From the NCBI RefSeq assembly GCF_030271535.1, contig NZ_JASCXJ010000019.1, forward strand, positions 51,634-115,633: a stretch of 64,000 bases of DNA, written 5' to 3'. The notes beneath the pieces were generated by a model that did not search any database, was not told the origin of the DNA, and saw only the letters and a program-made list of their open reading frames with translations. The stretch comes from Nocardiopsis sp. ATB16-24 (lineage in GTDB: Bacteria > Actinomycetota > Actinomycetes > Streptosporangiales > Streptosporangiaceae). Made by a program: the position numbers and the translations under genes. Within the stretch, counting starts at the first letter, position 1. Each line of letters begins with the position of its first letter. Shown one piece after another: positions 18,087-26,360 of the stretch.

Positions 18087-19550
18087 TCACGGGCTCTTCG
18101 CGCCCGTCTCGGTCCCGGCGTCCTGGCCGGTGTCGATTCCAGGCGTGGCCGGCAGACTCCACGGCAGGAACTCCATCAGCTGTTGCCACTCCTGGGCCCC
18201 GACCGGCTCCATGGCCGGGTCGGTGGTCTCACCCCTCAGCGTGCGCGCCACGTTCTCCTCGTGCTCGGCCCTGTGCTGGGCGTTGACCTCCCCCACGAGT
18301 TCGGCGATCAGCCAGGCCAGACCGGAGAGGATCCTCTCCACGTCGGCGCGCTCCAGGCCCAGGTCCTGGGCACAGCCGTCGACGGCGTTGGTCTTGTCGC
18401 GTTCGTCGCCGTGGTACCAGAGCGTGGCCAGCAGACGGTCGCGTTCGGTGGCGGTGAGCCGTTCCTTGGACAGGGCTCGTTCGACGAGCTCCTTCTCGGC
18501 GGGGGTCAGCGTGGTGTCGCCCAGGTTCGTCTCGTTCTTCCTGATGTTCACGGACCGGTCGATGAGGCATTCCTTGACCTGCTGGGTCGTGGGACTCTCC
18601 TGCTGCCGTCCGTCCACGTCCTCCCCGGTGCCGGAGGTCTCCGCCTCCGCCGGTTCCTGCGTCACCGCGCCCTCGTCCGTGGTCCCCTCCGGGGCGTTCC
18701 CCTCGCCCTCCGGCGCGGGTTCCCCGCCCTTGGGAGCGGGGGCCTCATCCTCGGTCGGGGCGGTCCCCTGCTCCTGCCCGGTGGTGGTCTCGGAGGAGAC
18801 GGGGGTCTCCTGCGGTGCCTCGGGAACAGCGGGGCCGGGCGTCTCCGACCCCTCCTCCGCGGAGGGGCGCGGGTCCCCGGGCCGCCCGACGGGGACGAAC
18901 TCCGCGGTCTCGGCGGACTCCTCCCCGCCGGCCTCGGCGGGGGCCTCCTGGCCTTGTCCGGTCTCAGGGACCTGTTCGGCCTCGGGGAGCTGCTCGGGTC
19001 CGGACTCCAGCGCGGTCAGGGACTCCGCCATCCTGACCAGCTCACCGCTGCTCCACCGGTCCGGCTGTAGGTGCATGGACACGGCCACACCCGGCTCCTC
19101 CACCCAGAAGAGATCACCGGTCTCGGGGGACAGGTAGGCCTCCTGTGGCAGGGCCTCTCCCTGGACCAACCGCTGCAACGTCGCCTCGGGCAGATGGCTG
19201 TAGCGGCTCGAGCGCAGGTCGTCGAGCTGCTGGAGGCGTGTGGAGCGCAGCACGGCGACCCGGCCGAACAGCTGGTCCGGGCCCTGGACCCAGGACAATT
19301 GTGACTGTCTGTTACCCATACGGTCCGTGATGGAGGAGGCGCTGACCCCGTAGTCCTCCAGTCCCTCGGGCAGGTACCCGATCTCGTAGCCGTCGAGGCT
19401 GTACGAGGAGGTGCCCTGGTCGATGACCGGCCAGGACGGAACCGGCGTGCCCTTCTCCTCGGCCGCCGCTGCGGGGAGCCCGACCAGTCCCGAGGACACG
19501 ATTGCGGCGGCACCGAACAGCGCGACCCACCTCTTGTGGTGCTTGCGCAT
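18087..19550 (-). CDS. secreted hypothetical protein with DUF4367-like domain
   Basis: A 487-residue exported protein. It starts at the ATG at 19550 with AAGGAAG five bases upstream. A Sec signal peptide (MRKHHKRWVALFG...LPAAAA, cleavage near residue 30) is followed by a ~140-residue domain (IGYLPEGLEDYGVSASS, QGPDQLFGRVAVLRS, DLFWVEEPGVAVSMHL) that resembles DUF4367/anti-sigma sensor-like outer domains. Next is a ~190-residue Glu/Pro/Thr-rich linker typical of cell-wall-spanning spacers. The C-terminal ~150-residue alpha-helical domain (VKECLIDRSVNIRKNETNLGDTTLTPAEKELVERAL) is not one I recognise. Function is unknown. It is divergent from the secreted GDPD gene, with a 253-base AT-richer region between them. 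Confidence 0.8.
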   Translation of the reverse strand: MRKHHKRWVALFGAAAIVSSGLVGLPAAAAEEKGTPVPSWPVIDQGTSSYSLDGYEIGYLPEGLEDYGVSASSITDRMGNRQSQLSWVQGPDQLFGRVAVLRSTRLQQLDDLRSSRYSHLPEATLQRLVQGEALPQEAYLSPETGDLFWVEEPGVAVSMHLQPDRWSSGELVRMAESLTALESGPEQLPEAEQVPETGQGQEAPAEAGGEESAETAEFVPVGRPGDPRPSAEEGSETPGPAVPEAPQETPVSSETTTGQEQGTAPTEDEAPAPKGGEPAPEGEGNAPEGTTDEGAVTQEPAEAETSGTGEDVDGRQQESPTTQQVKECLIDRSVNIRKNETNLGDTTLTPAEKELVERALSKERLTATERDRLLATLWYHGDERDKTNAVDGCAQDLGLERADVERILSGLAWLIAELVGEVNAQHRAEHEENVARTLRGETTDPAMEPVGAQEWQQLMEFLPWSLPATPGIDTGQDAGTETGAKSP

Positions 19551-19803
19551 GAGACTTCCTTCCCATCGACTACTCATAGTGATGGTTCCAGGCTCTGCGT
19601 AATTATCCAGAGGCCACGGGGTCAAAAACAGTACATGAAGTAGCCAAATGGATGCATTAAGTGAGAATTCTGTCGAACTCGTGGAACCACCACCAGATGA
19701 TGGGCGCCGGTCCACCGGCGGCTCCGCGCTTAGTAACCACATGGACACCAAGCGCACTCAATCTGGAGGAAGTTGCCCAGTTCACGCGCACTTGGGAGGT
19801 CCG

Positions 19804-20769
19804 GTGCCACGCTTTGGGATCGTCGTCGCAGCCGTATCGTTCGTCGTCGCCGTCAGTACGAGTACCGCTTCCGCAGCACAGGTTCCCGAGCAGTCGGAGC
19901 CCAAGAGGGGTGTGTCCGTATCCGTCGAGTACGCCTTCTCCGAACGACCCCTGATCGCGGTCGCCCACCGGGGGGCCTCCGGACACGCACCTGAGAACAC
20001 CCTGGCCTCCCTGGACGCCGCGGGCAGGCTCGGGGCCGAGACCGTCGAGTTCGACGTCCAGCGCACGTCGGACGACGTCCTCGTCCTCATGCACGACACC
20101 ACGCTGGAGCGCACCACCGATGTGGTGAAGGTCTTCCCCGACCGCGGTTCCTACCGCGTGGCGGACTTCACCATGGCCGAGATCCGACGACTGGACGCGG
20201 GTTCGTGGTTCGACCCCGCCTTCGAGGGTGAGACCGTCCCCACCTTCGAGGAAGCGCTCGACCGGCTGGAGGAGTTGGACCTCAACCTGTTCCTGGAGAT
20301 CAAGGAACCCAAGCTCTACCCGGGGATCGAGGAGGAGATCGCCGCGGAACTGAGCGGACGCGACAGGTGGCTGGAGACCGCCTCCCCCCACCGGCCCGAC
20401 CGCCTCGTCGTGCAGAGCTTCGACTGGGAGGTGGTGCGCCGGTCCAAGGAGCTGCTGCCGTCCGTGCCCCACGCACTGCTCGGAAGGGTCCCCGAGAGCC
20501 AGATCTCCAACCACGCCTGGGCGCAGATGATCAACCCCAACCACACCACGATCGACAAGGCCTACGTCAAGCGCGTCCAGGACGCGGGGCTGACGATCAT
20601 GCCCTACACCATCAACGACCGCTCCCGCATGGACACCGTCCTCGGCTGGGGGGTCGACGGGTTCATCACCGACTTCCCCGACGTCGGCCAGCAGGCCATC
20701 GCCGCCCGCCGGGTGGAGTCACGGCCCTCGGTCCGGATCGTCAAGCCTCCCCTGTCCCTGTTCGGCTGA
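19804..20769 (+). CDS. secreted glycerophosphodiester phosphodiesterase
   Basis: A 321-residue GDPD-family enzyme that hydrolyses glycerophosphodiesters (deacylated phospholipids) to glycerol-3-phosphate and an alcohol. The GTG at 19804 is chosen for its GGGAGG site; it gives a signal peptide (VPRFGIVVAAVSFVVAVST, cleavage near SASA). The TIM-barrel active site is intact: VAHRGASGHAPENT supplies His, Arg and Glu, FDVQRTSDDVLVLMHDTTLERTT supplies the acidic ligand and second His, and FLEIKEPK the next Glu-Lys. The C-terminal GVDGFITDFPD motif is standard. The extracellular location suggests phosphate or glycerol scavenging. Monocistronic, ending at a strong hairpin. Confidence 0.92.
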   Translation: MPRFGIVVAAVSFVVAVSTSTASAAQVPEQSEPKRGVSVSVEYAFSERPLIAVAHRGASGHAPENTLASLDAAGRLGAETVEFDVQRTSDDVLVLMHDTTLERTTDVVKVFPDRGSYRVADFTMAEIRRLDAGSWFDPAFEGETVPTFEEALDRLEELDLNLFLEIKEPKLYPGIEEEIAAELSGRDRWLETASPHRPDRLVVQSFDWEVVRRSKELLPSVPHALLGRVPESQISNHAWAQMINPNHTTIDKAYVKRVQDAGLTIMPYTINDRSRMDTVLGWGVDGFITDFPDVGQQAIAARRVESRPSVRIVKPPLSLFG

Positions 20770-20881
20770 CCGGCCGGCCCGCATCGCCGAGGACCACCGA
20801 GTGGCGGCGTGGCCCCGCCCCGGGCGGGCCTGGCCGCCGGGCCGTGCCGGTGGAACGATCGGACCGACCCACACCGAGGTC

Positions 20882-20920
20882 CCGCTCCGGTCGGACGGCG
20901 CCGCCGTCCGACCGGAGCGG
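20882..20920 (+). terminator. 18-bp hairpin after the GDPD gene
   Basis: A perfect 18-bp stem (20882-20899 with 20903-20920) with a 3-base loop, about 110 bases past the GDPD stop and just before the deaminase remnant. It has no T-run, so it is inferred to be a terminator. Confidence 0.6.
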
Positions 20921-20930
20921 CGGCAGACCG

Positions 20931-21277
20931 CCGCGGGTGATGGTCGAACGGGGCGTGCCCGGAGGGCGCACCGGCTGCCGTACCCGCGAGGAGGTGCTCG
21001 CGGTGGCCCGCGCCGCCGCCGACCACGACCAGGGTTCACCGATCCCGCGCCCGCTGCGCCGCGTGGACGGCGGCACGGTGCCGGCGTACGGCCTGGAGGT
21101 GACCGGCCTCAACGACCACCACGCCTACCTGAGCGTCCCGCCGGGGCCGGAGGTCCGCCCCGGCGATCTGGTCTCCTTCGGGATCTCCCACCCCTGCACG
21201 GCCTTCGCCGCCGGCGGATCATCCCGGTGGCGGACGACGGGGACACCGGGGTCGACGTGGTGGCCACCTACATCTGA
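20931..21277 (+). pseudogene. amino-acid deaminase (D-serine deaminase/alanine racemase-like) remnant
   Basis: The plus strand encodes pieces of a PLP-dependent type III-fold amino-acid deaminase. VMVERGVPGGRTGCRTREEVLAVARAAA (near 20938-21022) matches the middle of the family. It jumps directly to GSPIPRPLRRVDGGTVPAYG, LEVTGLNDHHAYLSVPPGPEVRPGDLV and SFGISHPCTAF, which are C-terminal, so roughly 150 internal residues are deleted. Between about 21205 and 21217 the frame shifts, and the family end (RRIIPVADDGDTGVDVVATYI) is in another frame, stopping at 21277. The N-terminal barrel with the PLP lysine is absent. In related genomes such genes accompany N-acetylglucosamine or D-amino-acid loci, which fits the hexosaminidase next door. 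Confidence 0.75.
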
Positions 21278-21312
21278 AGCCCGGTCGGGGACGGGGAGGG
21301 AGGCGACGGACC

Positions 21313-22902
21313 TCAGCCCCAGCCCACCACGCCGGGTCGGGTCTGCCAGGGACGCGGGCCGTCCAGGGGCCGGTACTCCACCCCGGCCGCGTCGAGGCGT
21401 TCCAGGTGCCTTCTCAGACGCGGTTCGAACTCGGCGTAGTCGCGCTCGCCCGTGGACCACACCTGCTCGGCGAAGGCCGACAGTCGCGGGAACACCATGT
21501 AGTCCAGTCGGCGTGGGGTGTCGATGTGCTCGGTCCACACGTTCACCTGGGCGCCCAGGACGTGTGCGGCCTCCTCCTCGGTCAGGGCGGCGGGCACCGG
21601 CTCGGCGAGGTAGACGTCCTCGGTCCGCAGCAGCGTGCCCACCTTGACCGGCTCGTGCTCGGAATCGGACTGCTTGTAGTCCAGGTAGGAGGTACGGGTG
21701 GGGCTCATGACCACGTCGTGTCCGGCGCGTGCGGCGGCGATACCGCCCTCCTCTCCCCGCCACGACATCACGGTGACCCCGGGGGCCGGTCCTCCCTCCA
21801 GGATCTCGTCCCAACCCACCAGACGGCGTCCTCGCGCGGTCAGGTGGTCGTTGAGTCGACGGACGAACCAGCTTTGCAGCTCGTCCTCGTCGGCCAGCCC
21901 CTCCTCCTCGATCCGCCTCTGGGCGGACTCGCTCTTCTTCCACTGGGCCGTGGGACACTCGTCTCCGCCCACGTGGATGTAGGCGCTGGGGAACAGTTCC
22001 ATCAGCTCGTCGAAGACGTTGCGGTAGAACTCCAGGACCTCGTCGGTCACCGCGAGCACGTCCTCGAAGATGCCCCACCGTGTGCCCACCGGGATCCGGC
22101 CGCTCTCGCCCAGTTCGGGGTAGGCGTGGATGGCCGCCTGGGAGTGTCCGGGCACGTCGATCTCGGGGACGACCGTCACGTGTCGTGCCTTGGCGTAGGA
22201 GACGATCTCGCGGATGTCGTCCTGGGTGTAGAAGCCGCCGTGCGGACGGCCGTCGAACACCGGCGGCCTGCTGGACCCCAGTTGGCTCTCGGTCCTCCAG
22301 GAGGCGTCCTCGGTCAGCCTGGGATAGCGGCGGATCTCCACGCGCCATCCCTGGTCGTCGGTCAGGTGCAGGTGGAGCACGTTGAGTTTGTGCATGGCCA
22401 GCAGGTCGATGAACCGCAGGATCTCGCGTTTGGGCTGGAAGTGACGGGCCACGTCCAGCATCACCCCGCGCCAGGCGAAGCGCGGAGCGTCGGTGACGCT
22501 CACCGAGGGGAGGGTCCATGCGCCGTTCCCCAGCGGCGCGTCGCGATAGGCGTCGGCGGGCAGGAGTTGACGCAGGGTCTGGGCCCCGTAGAACACCCCC
22601 GCCGGATCGTTGCCGACGATGATGGCGCCCTCGTCGTCCACGATCAGCCTGTAGCCCTCGTCGCCCAGACCGGCCCCGGCGTCGACGCTCAGGCGGATCC
22701 GGGCGTCGGCCTCGTCCCCGGTGGCCAGGGGGAGTCCGGTCGCCGCCCCGAGTTCACGTTGGAGCCACATGAGGGTGCCCCGGGCTGCGGGATCGGAGGA
22801 GACCCTGGTCGCGGCGGTGAGGGTCAGCCCGCCGGTGGAGCCTCCGTCCGCCGTGACGGGGCGGGGGACGAGGGAGTGGGAGGAGGGGGAGTCATGAGGC
22901 AC
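21313..22902 (-). CDS. beta-N-acetylhexosaminidase, GH20
   Basis: A 529-residue family 20 glycoside hydrolase that releases terminal N-acetylglucosamine by substrate-assisted catalysis. A GH20b domain (~10-140) precedes the catalytic barrel (~142-490), which contains FAWRGVMLDVARHF, LHLHLTDDQGWRVEI, VPEIDVPGHSQAA and the catalytic pair D314-E315 in HVGGDECPTAQW. No signal peptide is visible, so it probably works on imported chito-oligosaccharides in the cytoplasm. The start is a GTG with GGAG nine bases upstream. A perfect DasR-type operator lies 17 bases upstream of the start, tying expression to N-acetylglucosamine metabolism. It is monocistronic and convergent with a dead deaminase gene. 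Confidence 0.93.
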   Translation of the reverse strand: MPHDSPSSHSLVPRPVTADGGSTGGLTLTAATRVSSDPAARGTLMWLQRELGAATGLPLATGDEADARIRLSVDAGAGLGDEGYRLIVDDEGAIIVGNDPAGVFYGAQTLRQLLPADAYRDAPLGNGAWTLPSVSVTDAPRFAWRGVMLDVARHFQPKREILRFIDLLAMHKLNVLHLHLTDDQGWRVEIRRYPRLTEDASWRTESQLGSSRPPVFDGRPHGGFYTQDDIREIVSYAKARHVTVVPEIDVPGHSQAAIHAYPELGESGRIPVGTRWGIFEDVLAVTDEVLEFYRNVFDELMELFPSAYIHVGGDECPTAQWKKSESAQRRIEEEGLADEDELQSWFVRRLNDHLTARGRRLVGWDEILEGGPAPGVTVMSWRGEEGGIAAARAGHDVVMSPTRTSYLDYKQSDSEHEPVKVGTLLRTEDVYLAEPVPAALTEEEAAHVLGAQVNVWTEHIDTPRRLDYMVFPRLSAFAEQVWSTGERDYAEFEPRLRRHLERLDAAGVEYRPLDGPRPWQTRPGVVGWG

Positions 22903-22918
22903 GAGGAAGCGCTCCTAT

Positions 22919-22933
22919 CCGGTCTAGACCAGT
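22919..22933. promoter_or_regulatory. DasR-responsive element (dre)
   Basis: The perfect palindrome GGTCTAGACC (22921-22930), extended to ...GACCAGT, matches the dre consensus for the GntR-family regulator DasR, which represses GlcNAc and chitin genes until glucosamine phosphates relieve it. Its position just ahead of the hexosaminidase start is where repression would be expected. Confidence 0.85.
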
Positions 22934-23270
22934 CCTGTCCATAGTGTCATGAGCCGCTCTTGAGTCACACCCCCGGGGAGGAAGATCCCTGCTCGCGGCC
23001 TCGGTGACCGTTCGCGCCCCCGCTCCGGAGAGGGGCCGATCCGCTGCCGTGGTCTTCACGGAACGAGGTGGAGGCCCTGCCGGAAGGAGACGCGCCGGAC
23101 CGGCGGGGCGCGGGAGCGGCGGTCGTCCGGGCGCCCGCGGAGGGCGTGTTCGGGACCGAGGCGACACGGAGACATGGTGTTCGTTATGTCTGGAATGAGA
23201 TGCCTGTGGGCATCTCCTACTCGTTGCCACTTTCCGTATTTTTTGCGTAGCGTCCTGTGATCTTGTCCTT
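22934..23270. other. divergent intergenic region
   Basis: Upstream of both the hexosaminidase and the small coiled-coil gene. It contains an 8-bp hairpin (23197-23204 with 23209-23216) and the 12-mer GTGTTCGTTATG at 23177-23188 that recurs ahead of the alanine symporter. The part nearest the coiled-coil gene is AT-richer than the surroundings, consistent with a promoter. No gene is evident. Confidence 0.5.
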
Positions 23271-23621
23271 ATGCGGGAAACACAAGATGTTGTGTGGTTC
23301 GAAGGAATAAGTGCACAGTCCGGCCGAGGCCGGATCGCCCGGGGTGGCAACGCGCCCGAGGACCTCACCGATCGGCTGGTCAGCGCCGAACGCGAGGCGG
23401 GGTTCCATGAGCGCGACATGTCGGTGTTCGAACGCGAACGCATCGACCTGGAGTATCGGGTGAACCGGATGGAAGCCGAACTGGAGGCACTGCGCAAAAG
23501 AAGACTGGAAGCCTACGCGCGATGGTGGAACGCCCGCGACGACCGGGACCGGGCACTCCACGTCTGTCGCAGACTGCGCCGCCGGATCGACCGGACACGT
23601 CGCAAGACGGGTCGGGAGTGA
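23271..23621 (+). CDS. small basic coiled-coil protein, unknown function
   Basis: A 116-residue protein without a recognisable family. Residues ~30-110 are strongly helical and heptad-like (DLTDRLVSAEREAGFHERD, ERERIDLEYRVNRMEAELEALRKRRLEAYARWW), ending in a very basic Arg-rich tail. There is no signal peptide or membrane helix. No good Shine-Dalgarno sequence precedes the ATG, so it may be leaderless or start differently. It stands alone between divergent and convergent neighbours. Third-position GC is high and the composition is reasonable for a gene. The opposite-strand open frame is not convincing. It could be a nucleoid- or RNA-binding accessory protein, but nothing shows it. Confidence 0.5.
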   Translation: MRETQDVVWFEGISAQSGRGRIARGGNAPEDLTDRLVSAEREAGFHERDMSVFERERIDLEYRVNRMEAELEALRKRRLEAYARWWNARDDRDRALHVCRRLRRRIDRTRRKTGRE

Positions 23622-23822
23622 GCAGTGTACGACGGACCGCCACGACCGAACTCCCCGTTCCATGTTCGGCCCGGACCTCGGTCCGGGCCGAACGTGTTCC
23701 GCCCCGGCCGTGGCGTGGGACGCCGCGACGGCCCCGATCCTCCTGGTGAAGGCCACCCGGATCACCGGATCTCGGGCGAAGGTCCCGCACGTGACGGCGC
23801 CCCCGAGGACCTTCCTCCACGC

Positions 23823-24761
23823 TCAGGACCCGATGCTCTGGGCGATCTCCTCACTCACCTGCTGTGACGCGTCGCGCAGGGCGGCCAGGGTCACCTTGAT
23901 CGCCGGACGGCGCACGGAACTCGGGCGCACCACCGCGTACACGTGCCGCTTGGGCGCGGAGGAGGGAAGCCTGCGGTACACCAGCCCGGCCGGCCCGCCC
24001 ACCATCGCCAACGCCGGAACGGCGGCGATACCGATTCCGCGCGAGACCAGGCTCAGGATCGTCCCCAGCCCCTCGAACTCCCATGCGGCCGAGGGCAGTC
24101 CGCCCACCTCGGCCAGGAGCCGGTCCGTGGCGTAGCGCGAGCGTTCGCTCTCAGGGGCCACGATCCACGATTCGTTCAGCAGGTCCTCCAGCACCACCGA
24201 GACCGCGGGGTCGGCCAGCGGGTGCTCCTGAGGCACCGCCAACACCATCGGATCGTGCATCAGGTGGATGTGTCGCAGGGCGCTGTCGGCCCCGCGCCCC
24301 GGATGCTGTCCCGACCAGTCGTCCACCAGCGCGATGTCCACCTCCCGGGAGCGCACCTTCTGGGTTCCCGTGGACAGCAGGGTCTGACGCAGCAGCAGTT
24401 GCATCCCGTCGTGGCGGCGCAGCGGGGGGACGAGCAGCGGGGCGAACGCCACCGCGGCGGTCGGAAAGGCCGTGACGGTGACCACTCCCAGGGCCCGGTC
24501 GGACTGCTCGGCGAGGACCGACTCGGTGGCCTCCACCAGTGCCAGGAGTTCCTCGGCGTGGATCACCAACAACCGTCCGGTGTCGGTCAGTTCGGCGCCC
24601 CGGGCGGAACGGTCCAGGAGCGCGACGCCCGTCTCCTTCTCCAACGTGGTCAGCTGTTGCGAGATCGCCGAGGGGGTGTAACCCAGGGCGTGGGCGGTGG
24701 CCGCGATCGTGCCCCGGACACTGAACTCGCGGAGGATCTGGAGACGTCGAAGGTCAATCAT
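23823..24761 (-). CDS. LysR-family transcriptional regulator
   Basis: A 312-residue LTTR. The N-terminal winged helix-turn-helix (residues 1-60: LQILREFSVRGTIAATAHALGYTPSAISQQLTTLE) is canonical, followed by the linker helix and a two-subdomain effector domain (~90-295) with VDIALVDDW and GIGIAAVPALA. It is transcribed divergently from an aminotransferase gene with 126 bases between starts, the classic arrangement in which an LTTR controls its neighbour and itself. A CTTAAG palindrome lies at the start of this intergenic stretch, but I could not place a clear T-N11-A box. The effector is probably an amino acid or a related acid (inference). Confidence 0.92.
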   Translation of the reverse strand: MIDLRRLQILREFSVRGTIAATAHALGYTPSAISQQLTTLEKETGVALLDRSARGAELTDTGRLLVIHAEELLALVEATESVLAEQSDRALGVVTVTAFPTAAVAFAPLLVPPLRRHDGMQLLLRQTLLSTGTQKVRSREVDIALVDDWSGQHPGRGADSALRHIHLMHDPMVLAVPQEHPLADPAVSVVLEDLLNESWIVAPESERSRYATDRLLAEVGGLPSAAWEFEGLGTILSLVSRGIGIAAVPALAMVGGPAGLVYRRLPSSAPKRHVYAVVRPSSVRRPAIKVTLAALRDASQQVSEEIAQSIGS

Positions 24762-24887
24762 AAGAACATCTTAAGCTCAGCATCGAAAAGAGTCGCTTGT
24801 ACTGATGCCTGCCTGTGGGCAGTGTTGTGGATGACAAGCCGTGACCAGCGGCCACGCTTTCCACGACAAACCGGAGATGAGTCATCC

Positions 24888-26216
24888 ATGACCGTCACTG
24901 TGTCCGCGACCCTCGCCGTCAACGAAGCGCTCGCCGAGAAACGACGCCAGGGAGTCCGCGTGCTCCCCCTGGGTTTCGGTGAGGCCGGACTTCCGGTCCA
25001 CCCGGTCATGCGTGACCGCCTCACCGCCGGAAACGGTGCCAACGCCTACGGCCCCGTCGCCGGGTCCGTGGCACTCCGCGAAGCCGCGGCCGGGTACTGG
25101 GAACGCCGCGGGCTACCGACCGACCCCGACACGGTCATAGCCGGCCCCGGCAGCAAGCCGTTGTTGTACAGCCTTCTGCTGGAGATCGGCGGCGACACCG
25201 CGATCGCCGCGCCCAGTTGGGTCAGCTACGCCGCGCAGAGCCGCCTGGTGGGTCAGAACCCGGTCATGGTGCCCACAGCCACCGGGCAGGGCGGAGTACC
25301 CCAACCGGACCTGCTGCACGCGGCGGTCGTGGCGGCCCGTGAACAGGGGCGCACGGTCAACGCCGTCATCGTCACCCTGCCCGACAACCCCACGGGCACC
25401 GTGGCCGGAGCGGAGACCGTCCGCCGCCTGTGCGAGGTGGCCCGGGAACTCGACCTGGTGATCATCTCCGACGAGATCTACCGCGACCTCGTCCACCCCG
25501 TGGGGCCCGAGGGAGAGCCCACGCGGGTGCACAGCCCGGCCGAGTACGCGCCCGAGCGCACCATCATCTCCACCGGTCTGAGCAAGAACCTGGCCCTGGG
25601 CGGATGGCGCATCGGCGTGATGCGCCTGCCGGACTCCGAGATCGGCAGGCGTCTGCGCGGCGGGCTGCTCGGTGTGGCCAGTGAGATCTGGTCGAGTCCG
25701 GCCGCGCCCGTCCAGGAGGCCGCCGCGCACGCCTTCACCGAACCCGACGAGCTCCTGGACCACATCGACCGCAGTCGGCGCCTGCACGGCATCGTCGCCG
25801 GTGCGGTCGCCGAGGTCTTCCTCCGCGCCGGCGCGACCGTCGCTCCGCCCGGCGCGGCGTTCTACCTCTACCCCGACTTCGAGCCGGCCCGCGAACGGCT
25901 GGCCGCCCGGTACGGGGTGACCACCGGTCCGGAACTGACCGGGCTGCTGCTGGAACGCTTCGGCATGGGCGTGCTTCCCGCCGCCGAGTTCGGGGAGAGC
26001 GTCGACACCCTGCGCATGCGGGTCGCCACCAGCCTGCTCTACGGAGACACCGAGGAGCGTCGCTACGCCGCGTTGGCCGCCACCGACCCACTGAAGTTGC
26101 CGTGGATCCGCGCCCACCTGGACCGCCTCGACGAGGTCCTGGGCGAACTGCTCGCCGAGTCGCCCAAGACCGTGCTCACGCAGCCCCGGGTCTCGGCCCC
26201 ACAGACGGTGGGTTAG
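24888..26216 (+). CDS. PLP-dependent class I/II aminotransferase
   Basis: A 442-residue fold-type I aminotransferase. The ATG at 24888 has GGAG upstream; the open frame further 5' runs antisense to the LysR gene and is rejected. Visible PLP residues are N167 in LPDNPTGTV, D195 and Y198 in IISDEIYRD, Schiff-base Lys K233 in STGLSKNLALGGWRIG, and a C-terminal Arg in LRMRVATSLL. The protein probably moves an amino group between an amino acid and a 2-oxoacid; specificity cannot be read. The LTTR neighbour likely regulates it. It ends 86 bases before a strong shared terminator. Confidence 0.92.
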   Translation: MTVTVSATLAVNEALAEKRRQGVRVLPLGFGEAGLPVHPVMRDRLTAGNGANAYGPVAGSVALREAAAGYWERRGLPTDPDTVIAGPGSKPLLYSLLLEIGGDTAIAAPSWVSYAAQSRLVGQNPVMVPTATGQGGVPQPDLLHAAVVAAREQGRTVNAVIVTLPDNPTGTVAGAETVRRLCEVARELDLVIISDEIYRDLVHPVGPEGEPTRVHSPAEYAPERTIISTGLSKNLALGGWRIGVMRLPDSEIGRRLRGGLLGVASEIWSSPAAPVQEAAAHAFTEPDELLDHIDRSRRLHGIVAGAVAEVFLRAGATVAPPGAAFYLYPDFEPARERLAARYGVTTGPELTGLLLERFGMGVLPAAEFGESVDTLRMRVATSLLYGDTEERRYAALAATDPLKLPWIRAHLDRLDEVLGELLAESPKTVLTQPRVSAPQTVG

Positions 26217-26302
26217 GTCGTTTCCCGGGTGCACGGGCATCCGGGAACACTTCCTGATCCCCCTGGCGTCCATCCCGCTTAAGGGGGCGGGGCGGACGCG
26301 CC

Positions 26303-26341
26303 TTCGGCCTCCCCCGGCCGCTCCTTCCGGGGGAGGCCGAA
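26303..26341. terminator. bidirectional terminator between convergent genes
   Basis: A perfect 15-bp stem (26303-26317 with 26327-26341) and a 9-base loop, placed between the convergent aminotransferase and glycosyltransferase genes. Confidence 0.75.
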
Positions 26342-26360
26342 CCCTTCGCGCCGACCGGCC

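Noticed and set aside
24762..24887. LysR T-N11-A operator between the LysR and aminotransferase genes
   Set aside because: Several partial palindromes exist (such as CTTAAG) but none gives a convincing complete box, so no site was annotated.
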